Source: JAUVXJ01 sp034411995 (GTDB lineage: Bacteria > Chloroflexota > Anaerolineae > UBA7937 > B3-Chlor). Taken from it: 64,000 bases of DNA. The stretch lies in contig DAOUME010000009.1 of assembly GCA_034411995.1 (NCBI GenBank), positions 62,001 through 126,000 of the forward strand. The letters run 5' to 3'. Every line of letters begins with the position of its first letter. Position 1 is the first letter of the stretch. The position numbers and the translations under genes were made by a program. This document shows positions 57,875-64,000 of the stretch, one piece after another. The notes beneath the pieces were generated by a model. It worked only from the letters and a program-made list of their open reading frames with translations. It had not been told where the DNA came from and did no database searches.

Positions 57875-59473
57875 CTACCCCTGCTCTGCTCTATTGGTGG
57901 AGAGTCCGTACTCCACCGCATCCGCCAACGCAATCCAACTGGCCTCGATGATGTTGGTGGAAGCTCCAACTGTAGTCCAGCGACGAGTCGCGTTCTGCAT
58001 ATCGACCATCACCCGCGTCGTTGCGCCAGTTCCATGCTCGCCATTAAGGATCTGCACCTTGTAATCCGCCAGATCGAAGCCTTCTAGGTGAGGATACACG
58101 GGCATCAACGCCTTGCGCAGGGCCCGGTCCAGGGCGTTCACGGGCCCGTTACCCTCCGCCGCGGAATGGAAGACCTCGTCTCCAATGCGGACCTTGATCA
58201 TCGCCTGTGCGAAGACCCCCTGTCCCCTTCGTTGCTCGGCGATGACCATGAAATCGAGCATCTCAAACGGGGGACGATACTCCGCCCTGGCTCGCTGGAG
58301 GAGCATCTCCACAGAGGCCTCGGCTCCCTCGAAACTGAAACCCTGGTGTTCCAGTTCCTTCACTCTCTGCACCACCTCCGGCAGCTCACTGTGGTCCAAG
58401 TCATCTATGCCCAACTCCTCGGCTTTGCTCTGCAGGTTTCCCCGACCCGACAGTTCGGAGACGACAACGCGCGCGCGGTTGCCCACCAGAGCAGGGTCCA
58501 GATGCTGGTAGCTTTCAGAATCGCGACGCATGGCGGCCACGTGCATCCCCGCCTTGTGGGTGAAGGCGCTCCCGCCGACGTAGGGGGCCTGCCTGCCAAG
58601 ATGCTGGTTTGTGATCGCAGCTACGGTGCGGGCCACGCGGGTCAACTGCGGCAATCGTCCGGGAGGCAGAGCAGCCATTCCCATCTTCAGTTCCAACCCG
58701 GCGATCAGCGTGCAGAGATCTGCATTCCCACACCTCTCGCCATATCCATTGATGGTCCCCTGCACCTGTGTGACCCCAGCCCGGACGGCTGCCAGACTGT
58801 TAGCGGCCGCCACTCCGCCATCGTTATGCGCGTGGATACCCAGATGGACCTCAGGAAGCAACCGATGGATATCGCCCGTGACCGCCTCGATTTCCCAGGG
58901 CATTGAGCCCCCGTTGGTGTCGCAGAGTACTACAGTATCTGCACCAGCACCGACCGCAACGAGAAGCGTGCTCTCGGCGTACTTCGGCTCCGCCCTGTAC
59001 CCGTCAAAGAAATGCTCAGCGTCAAAGATCACCTCGCGGCCGTGTGCCTTGAGAAAGGCAAGACTCTGGCGAATCATGCGCAGGTTCTCCTCGGGAGTCG
59101 TACGCAGCACCCTCCGCACATGGAGCACCGAGCTCTTGCCCACGACAGTCACCACTGGGGTTCCCGCGTTCAGGAGGGCCTGGATGTTAGGATCCTCCTC
59201 GGGGCTGGCACCCACGCGACACGTGCTGCCAAAGGCAGCGACGCGGATACCGTCTAGCCGCAGCGCCCGCACACGATCGAAGTACTCCGCATCTTTGGGA
59301 TTGGAGCCCGGCCAGCCTCCCTCAACGTAGTGCACTCCCAGTTCATCCAGGAGCCTAGTGATCTTCAACTTGTCGTCGACGGACAAGGAGATCCCCTCGC
59401 CCTGCGTCCCATCGCGACACGTCGTATCATAGATTCGTATCGGTGATCGTTCCTTCCCGCCCACGATCCTCAC
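57875..59473 (-). CDS. cimA: (R)-citramalate synthase
   Basis: The product is 532 aa from a GTG at 59473-59471 (a GTG three codons later is possible). It belongs to the LeuA/HMGL-like TIM-barrel family, with the CimA-type opening IRIYDTTCRDGTQGEGISLS rather than the LeuA DTTLRDGEQ. Further motifs: VLCDTNGGSMPWEIEAVTGD, GIHAHNDGGVAAANSLAAV, QGTINGYGERCGNADLCTLI and the C-terminal allosteric domain (KVQILNGEHGTGATTRVMVD). It condenses pyruvate and acetyl-CoA to citramalate, a threonine-independent entry to 2-oxobutyrate and isoleucine. leuCD and leuB around it can carry out the following steps. Confidence 0.93.
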   Translation of the reverse strand: MRIVGGKERSPIRIYDTTCRDGTQGEGISLSVDDKLKITRLLDELGVHYVEGGWPGSNPKDAEYFDRVRALRLDGIRVAAFGSTCRVGASPEEDPNIQALLNAGTPVVTVVGKSSVLHVRRVLRTTPEENLRMIRQSLAFLKAHGREVIFDAEHFFDGYRAEPKYAESTLLVAVGAGADTVVLCDTNGGSMPWEIEAVTGDIHRLLPEVHLGIHAHNDGGVAAANSLAAVRAGVTQVQGTINGYGERCGNADLCTLIAGLELKMGMAALPPGRLPQLTRVARTVAAITNQHLGRQAPYVGGSAFTHKAGMHVAAMRRDSESYQHLDPALVGNRARVVVSELSGRGNLQSKAEELGIDDLDHSELPEVVQRVKELEHQGFSFEGAEASVEMLLQRARAEYRPPFEMLDFMVIAEQRRGQGVFAQAMIKVRIGDEVFHSAAEGNGPVNALDRALRKALMPVYPHLEGFDLADYKVQILNGEHGTGATTRVMVDMQNATRRWTTVGASTNIIEASWIALADAVEYGLSTNRAEQG

Positions 59474-59507
59474 TCATCAATCGCCAGTCTGCTCTCCCAC
59501 CTCAGTG

Positions 59508-60008
59508 CTAGTCCTCATCACCCTGTCCGCGGCGCCGAACAGTGTAGGGAATCAGCCCTCCAGCCTCGATGATCCTCAGGATGAACGGAGGGAATGGTGA
59601 AGTGCGAAAGCTCCGACCCGAGCGCAAGTTGGTGATCCTGCCGGCTTCAAGATCCACCCGCAGTTGGTCGCCTTGTTCGGTTTCTTCTACCGCTTCCGGG
59701 CACTCCAGGATGGGCAGGCCCGTATTGATGGCGTTGCGGTAGAAGATGCGCGCGAAACTCCTGGCGATGACGCAGGCCACGCCTGAGGCCTTGATCGCCA
59801 GCGGGGCGTGCTCCCTCGAGGAGCCGCAGCCGAAATTCTCCCCCGCCACGATCACGTCGCCCGCCACCACACGGCTGGCAAACCCGGGAGATACGCCCTC
59901 CATACAATAGCGTGCCAGCTCGCCCGGCGTCGACACGTTGAGGTACCGCGCCGGAATGATGACGTCGGTATCGACGTCGTCCCCGAATCTCCACACGTTG
60001 CCCCACAT
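59508..60008 (-). CDS. leuD: 3-isopropylmalate dehydratase, small subunit
   Basis: The product is 166 aa with AGGATAG just before the ATG. The swivelling domain of aconitase-type dehydratases is clear: RFGDDVDTDVIIPARYLNVS, GENFGCGSSREHAPLAIKAS and SFARIFYRNAINTGLPILEC. It pairs with LeuC to isomerise 2- to 3-isopropylmalate, and probably citramalate to methylmalate. It starts three bases after the leuC stop, so both subunits are translated together. Confidence 0.96.
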   Translation of the reverse strand: MWGNVWRFGDDVDTDVIIPARYLNVSTPGELARYCMEGVSPGFASRVVAGDVIVAGENFGCGSSREHAPLAIKASGVACVIARSFARIFYRNAINTGLPILECPEAVEETEQGDQLRVDLEAGRITNLRSGRSFRTSPFPPFILRIIEAGGLIPYTVRRRGQGDED

Positions 60009-60011
60009 TGT

Positions 60012-61307
60012 CTATCCTAACACCTCCTCTGGTCCCGCGATACGCCCCATCAGCGCCGACGCGGCCGCTACGGCCGGTCCAGCCAGGTACACTTCGCTCT
60101 CCGGATGCCCCATCCTCCCCCGGAAATTGCGGTTGGTCGTGCTCACAGCTCGCTCCCCGGCCGCTAGTACGCCCATGTGACCTCCGAGGCACGGACCACA
60201 CGTCGGGGTGCTCACCGCCGCGCCAGCCTCGATGAAGACCTCGAGGAGACCTTCCCGCAGCGCTTGGACGTAGACTCGCTGGCTACCGGGGATCACGATG
60301 CACCTCACGTCGGGATGCACCCGCCGTCCTTTCCACAACTGAGCGGCGACCCTCAGATCATCCAGACGCCCATTGGTGCAGGAGCCGATCACCACCTGAT
60401 CAATGCGCTCGCCGCCTGCTTCGCTTACCGGCCGGGCGTTCGCTGGCGAGAAAGGAAAAGCCACTTGGGGCTCGATCAGCCCCACGTCGATCTCCAACAC
60501 CTGGGCGTAGGCTGCGTTGGGGTCGGCTTCGTGCAGCACGTACGGCCGCGCCGCCCGGCCATCCAGATAGACGCGGGTTACCTCGTCCGCTGCGAAAAGC
60601 CCCGCCTTGGCGCCCGCCTCGATCGCCATGTTGGCCATGGTGAACCGTCCGGCCATGGAGAGCCCTGCCAGAGCAGGCCCGCTGAATTCGAGGGACTTGT
60701 ACAGACCACCACTGACGCCAATCTGGCCTATGGTGTACAGGATCAGATCCTTCCCCCCAACCCACGGCTGCAGCTCACCGTAGTAGACGATGAGCACCGT
60801 TTCCGGGACCCTTAGCCAGGTCTGGCCCGTGGCCATGGTTACGGCGACGTCAGTGGAACCCATCCCGGTGGCGAAGGCTGCCACCGCCCCATAGGTACAG
60901 GTGTGCGAATCTGCGCCCACCACCACGTCCCCGGCCACCACCAGCCCCTGCTCGGGCAGCAACACGTGTTCGATGCCCATCCGGCCCGCATCGTAGTAGT
61001 GGGTCAGGCCCTGGGCTCGGGCAAATTCGCGCACAACACGACACTGCTCGGCGGACTTGATATCTTTGTTGGGGACGAAGTGATCTGCTACCAGCACCAC
61101 CCGACCAGGATCGAAAACGCGGTCCACACCGAGTTTCGCGAACTCGTGGATGGCTATCGGGGCCGTGATGTCGTTGGCCAGCACGACATCCACCGCGACC
61201 TCTACCAGATCTCCTGGCCACACCTCCCGCCCTTCACGTCCAGGCTGGGCTCGCCCATCGTCCCGCACGTGCTCGGCGATGATCTTCTCCGCAAGTGTAT
61301 GTGGCAT
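60012..61307 (-). CDS. leuC: 3-isopropylmalate dehydratase, large subunit
   Basis: The product is 431 aa, the archaeal/short-type LeuC length (about 420). It carries the [4Fe-4S] ligand motifs: VVIGSCTNGRLDDLRVAA and STPTCGPCLGGHMGVLAAGE. It also has VVGADSHTCTYGAVAAFATG and NRNFRGRMGHPESEVYLAGP. It binds the cluster and, with LeuD, catalyses the isomerisation step. Its start lies four bases after the leuA frame stop, and the ribosome binding site is weak, so translation probably depends on leuA or on the small frame at 61311-61514. Confidence 0.95.
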   Translation of the reverse strand: MPHTLAEKIIAEHVRDDGRAQPGREGREVWPGDLVEVAVDVVLANDITAPIAIHEFAKLGVDRVFDPGRVVLVADHFVPNKDIKSAEQCRVVREFARAQGLTHYYDAGRMGIEHVLLPEQGLVVAGDVVVGADSHTCTYGAVAAFATGMGSTDVAVTMATGQTWLRVPETVLIVYYGELQPWVGGKDLILYTIGQIGVSGGLYKSLEFSGPALAGLSMAGRFTMANMAIEAGAKAGLFAADEVTRVYLDGRAARPYVLHEADPNAAYAQVLEIDVGLIEPQVAFPFSPANARPVSEAGGERIDQVVIGSCTNGRLDDLRVAAQLWKGRRVHPDVRCIVIPGSQRVYVQALREGLLEVFIEAGAAVSTPTCGPCLGGHMGVLAAGERAVSTTNRNFRGRMGHPESEVYLAGPAVAAASALMGRIAGPEEVLG

Positions 61308-61310
61308 GGC

Positions 61311-61514
61311 TCAGCCCGTGCGCCCGCCCCTCGAGGGGAACCCACCATCCTCTACATCCTTGTCCTCCGGCAGAGCGGCGCCGTCCCACTTGAGCGCCCA
61401 TCCCCGGGGTTCGGCGAACCGCTCTCCACCCGCTCCACTGTTGGCCAGCACTCGCTGGGCCCGTGCGCGGGCCGTCTGCTCACCCGTGCTCTGCGTATTC
61501 TCTCGAGATTCCAT
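61311..61514 (-). other. Possible independent 67-aa frame inside leuA 3' end
   Basis: AAGGAGGT (61530-61523) is a full anti-16S match eight bases before an in-frame ATG (61514-61512). The peptide begins MESRENTQSTGEQTARARAQ and ends at the leuA stop, four bases from leuC. It has no recognised family. An internal start would give both the LeuA fusion and a short product, and would raise ribosome density before leuC, which has a poor site of its own. Confidence 0.4.
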
Positions 61515-63152
61515 TTGACTTGACCTCCTTCTCGTCTTGCACATAAAACACGAATCCTGATTGCTGCCTCCGGCGTCTCTCCACTCCCGTGCCTCCTGGC
61601 GGGCAGCGATGAGACGGTTGAGCGCCACCGTGTAGGCCTTGGCACTGGCCACCACGATGTCGGTATCCGCTCCATGGCCGCTGTACACCGTCTTGTCCGT
61701 CCCGTTGACCGGCTCGTCGGCTTGGATACGGATCGTCACCCGCCCCACGGCGTCGATCCCCTCCGTGGCCGCCTGGACGGAGAATTCGACGAGTTCGTTC
61801 TTCTCGCCGATGACCCGGTTGATGGCCCGGTACACGGCGTCCACCGGCCCGGTGCCGTGATCAGCATCGTAGAGGATCTTGCCATCCGGGCCCCGAATGC
61901 CGACGGTGGCCGTGGGTATGCTACGATTTCCACAGCTCACCTGCACGTGTTCGAGGCGGTACGTCTCCTCGAAGAACACCCGAGCCTCGTCCGCCACGAT
62001 AGCCTCCAGGTCTCGCGTGTCCACGGCCTTCTTCTTGTCAGCCACCTCCAGAAACCGCCCGTACACCTTCTGGAACTGTTCATCGTCCAGGAAGTAGCCC
62101 AGCTCCTCCAGCCGATATCGCAGTCCGTGCCGTCCGGAGCGAGCCGACAGGATGATGGCGGACTCGGGCGCGCCCACGTCGCGAGGGTTGATGATCTCAT
62201 ACGTGGAGCGCTCCTTCAGCACTCCGTCCTGGTGTATGCCGGAAGAATGGGCAAAGGCGTTCGTCCCTACGATCGCTTTGTTGGGCTGCACGCGGATGCC
62301 GGTCAACTGACTGACCAGGCGACTCACCGGATACAAGCGGCGAGTTTCGATTCTAGTGTCCGAGTTGAAGAAATCGCGGCGCGTCCTCAGAGCCATCACC
62401 ACCTCCTCCAGAGAGGAGTTACCGGCTCGCTCGCCAATGCCGTTCACGGTGACCTCCACCTGGCGCGCTCCATTCACCACCCCTGCCAGCGTGTTGGCCG
62501 TCGCCAGGCCCAGGTCGTTGTGGCAGTGCACGGAGATTACCGCCCGATGGATGTTGCCCACGTTCTCCAGAATGCCCCTGATCAAGGAGCCAAACTCCCC
62601 GGGGGTCGTGTAGCCCGTCGTGTCGGGGATATTGACCACAGTGGCTCCAGCGTCGATGACCGCCTCCAGCACCTGGTACAGGTAGCCCCGATCCGCCCGT
62701 CCTGCATCCTCGGTGAAGTACTGCACGTCCTCTACGAACCTCTTGGCGTACCTCACCGCATCCACCCCCCACGTCAGGGCCTGTTCCCGGGTGGTGCGCA
62801 ACTTGCTGTAGATGTGCACGTCGGAGATACCCAACCCCGTATGGATGCGCGGCCTCGCCGCGCCCTTTAGCGCCTCCGCTGCCGCGTCAATGTCCTCCTG
62901 GTTAGCTCGCGTCAGGGCGCAGATCGCACAACCCTTCACCTCCTCCGATACACGCTGAACCGCCTTGAAGTCCCCAGGAGAAGAGATGGGAAAACCAGCC
63001 TCTATCACGTCCACGCCCATCTCCTCCAGAGCGCGAGCAACCTGCACCTTCTCCTCCACGCTGAGGGCAGCTCCCGGCGATTGCTCTCCATCCCGGAGCG
63101 TCGTGTCCAGGACAACCACAGACTCCCTGGCCCTAATGTCACTTTCATCCAT
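61311..63152 (-). CDS. leuA: 2-isopropylmalate synthase with unusual C-terminal extension
   Basis: The product is 613 aa from the ATG at 63152-63150; LeuA proteins of this type usually have about 500-520 residues. The catalytic barrel (VVLDTTLRDGEQSPGAALSV, NIPDTTGYTTPGEFGSLIRG, VHCHNDLGLATANTLAGVVN, NGIGERAGNSSLEEVVMAL) and the LeuA regulatory domain (VQVSCGNRSIPTATVGI, ASAKAYTVALNRLIAARQEA) are complete by about residue 520. The last 90 residues are charged, low in hydrophobics and unlike LeuA. Inside them is a perfect Shine-Dalgarno (61523-61530) and an in-frame ATG, so the extension may be a separate small gene fused by loss of a stop. Leucine feedback is expected from the regulatory domain. 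Confidence 0.93.
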   Translation of the reverse strand: MDESDIRARESVVVLDTTLRDGEQSPGAALSVEEKVQVARALEEMGVDVIEAGFPISSPGDFKAVQRVSEEVKGCAICALTRANQEDIDAAAEALKGAARPRIHTGLGISDVHIYSKLRTTREQALTWGVDAVRYAKRFVEDVQYFTEDAGRADRGYLYQVLEAVIDAGATVVNIPDTTGYTTPGEFGSLIRGILENVGNIHRAVISVHCHNDLGLATANTLAGVVNGARQVEVTVNGIGERAGNSSLEEVVMALRTRRDFFNSDTRIETRRLYPVSRLVSQLTGIRVQPNKAIVGTNAFAHSSGIHQDGVLKERSTYEIINPRDVGAPESAIILSARSGRHGLRYRLEELGYFLDDEQFQKVYGRFLEVADKKKAVDTRDLEAIVADEARVFFEETYRLEHVQVSCGNRSIPTATVGIRGPDGKILYDADHGTGPVDAVYRAINRVIGEKNELVEFSVQAATEGIDAVGRVTIRIQADEPVNGTDKTVYSGHGADTDIVVASAKAYTVALNRLIAARQEAREWRDAGGSNQDSCFMCKTRRRSSQMESRENTQSTGEQTARARAQRVLANSGAGGERFAEPRGWALKWDGAALPEDKDVEDGGFPSRGGRTG

Positions 63153-63192
63153 ACCGGCTAGCGTCCTTCCCAGCAACCACAGCGGACCATCG

Positions 63193-64000
63193 TCACGGTC
63201 GCAGGGCCCGCACCTGAGCCCCCGCACGCCACATCTCAGACTCTCGCATTTCGCGCAACTCCTCCTCCAGCTTCTCTCTGTAGGTAGGGGAGCTGTTGGC
63301 TTCGAGCACGATTCGCGTCTCCTCGCCAGAGACCACGCTGCCGTAGAGCTCCTCGAAGACCGGAGCCACGGTCTCCCTGAATCTGTGTCTCCAATCGAGA
63401 GCCCCTCGCTGGGCCGTGGCGCTGGTATTGGCGTACATCCAGTCCATGCCGTTCTCGGCGACCAGTCTGATCAGGCTTTGCGTCAACTCCTCCACCGTTT
63501 CGTTGAAGGCCTCGCTGGGGCTATGCCCGTGGCGGCGGAGCACGTCGTACTGCGCCTCCATCACACCAGCGAGGGCACCCATCAGCACACCTCTTTCCCC
63601 GGTGAGATCGCTGTGCACCTCATTCTCGAAGGTGGTGGGGAAGAGATAGCCGGAGCCAATCGCTATCCCCAAGGCGAGGGTCCGCTCCCGGGCCCCCCCG
63701 GTATAGTCCTGATACACCGCGTAGCTGCCATTGATACCGGTGCCCGCCAGGAAATTGGCCCTTACGCTGGTGCCAGAGCCCTTGGGGGCCACCATGATCA
63801 CGTCCACGAAGTCGGGCGGCACCACTCCCGTCTGGTCGGCGTACACAACCGAGAAGCCGTGAGAGAAGTAGAGCGCATCTCCCTCCTTGAGGTGAGCCAG
63901 GACCGTGGGCCACAACAGCACCTGGGCCGCATCGGAGACCAGATACTGGATGATCGTGCCCTTGTCCACCGCCTCCTCGAAGGAGAAAAGCGTCTTGCCC
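63193..64000 (-). CDS. ilvC: Ketol-acid reductoisomerase, N-terminus cut by window edge
   Basis: The visible 269 codons start at the right edge inside the NADPH-binding domain (GKTLFSFEEAVDKGTIIQYL) and run to a TGA at 63195-63193. Motifs: ALYFSHGFSVVYADQTGVVP, MVAPKGSGTSVRANFLAGTG, VHSDLTGERGVLMGALAGVM, HGHSPSEAFNETVEELTQSL, MDWMYANTSATAQRGALDW. These phrases match the fungal/Bacteroidetes type of IlvC rather than the short type usual in many bacteria. It makes the dihydroxy acids used by IlvD. It is the first visible gene of the leftward operon, 40 bp before leuA; ilvB/ilvN would be expected beyond the edge. Confidence 0.94.
   Translation of the reverse strand, partial: GKTLFSFEEAVDKGTIIQYLVSDAAQVLLWPTVLAHLKEGDALYFSHGFSVVYADQTGVVPPDFVDVIMVAPKGSGTSVRANFLAGTGINGSYAVYQDYTGGARERTLALGIAIGSGYLFPTTFENEVHSDLTGERGVLMGALAGVMEAQYDVLRRHGHSPSEAFNETVEELTQSLIRLVAENGMDWMYANTSATAQRGALDWRHRFRETVAPVFEELYGSVVSGEETRIVLEANSSPTYREKLEEELREMRESEMWRAGAQVRALRP

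Overview
The window is a GC-rich stretch of bacterial chromosome that most resembles Chloroflexota (Anaerolineae-like). I infer this from four things: long multi-GAF/PAS signalling proteins, a GAAC-N4-GTTC (Gram-positive style) SOS box, PEP-CTERM proteins, and a leucine/isoleucine operon that carries both leuA and cimA. This placement is an inference from gene content; no 16S or other marker lies in the window. No tRNA, rRNA or CRISPR array was found.

Layout. 1-1143: a leftward operon of small unknown proteins, one with three membrane helices. A perfect sigma-70 promoter overlapped by a LexA-type operator drives it. 1227-2470: a REP-associated (Y1/HUH) transposase between two long palindromes, then a frameshifted PEP-CTERM gene. 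2522-14677: a cyclic-di-GMP block (HTH/pseudoreceiver protein, two GGDEF proteins, two HD-GYP proteins, one of them with eight tandem GAF domains). The first GGDEF gene is broken by an exact 20-bp tandem duplication. 14747-20632: a small unknown protein, a GalE-like epimerase with a near-perfect promoter, then a cassette of phosphodiesterase-like enzyme, flippase-like membrane protein and lipid-type glycosyltransferase. 20696-25657: a Cache-HAMP-GAF3 histidine kinase, its NarL-type regulator, and a receiver-only protein. 25693-36412: mostly envelope proteins (PH-domain protein, M29-like lipoprotein, serine hydrolase lipoprotein, SRPBCC protein, DUF1624-type acyltransferase-like protein, a run of tiny membrane proteins including PspC, a hydrolase, an ICMT-like methyltransferase, a PEP-CTERM protein).

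36763-40271 is a three-gene glyoxylate cassette (aminotransferase, glycolate oxidase subunit, DapA/HOGA-family aldolase). 40879-55021 is a second signalling block with three histidine kinases, three response regulators and two more HD-GYP proteins. Several share the same REC-PAS front end joined to different outputs. 55037-64000 is a leftward branched-chain amino acid operon: ilvC-leuA-leuC-leuD-cimA-leuB-ilvD.

The signalling genes supply both synthesis (two GGDEF proteins with I-sites) and breakdown (four HD-GYP proteins) of c-di-GMP, and no EAL or PilZ protein is visible here. The most unusual signals are: the SOS-controlled operon of unknown proteins; the reversible-looking 20-bp duplication in a diguanylate cyclase; two promoters 6.5 kb apart that share a TGGCCA-NN-TGGCCA element at exactly the same distance from TATACT; and a perfect Shine-Dalgarno with in-frame ATG inside the 3' extension of leuA.
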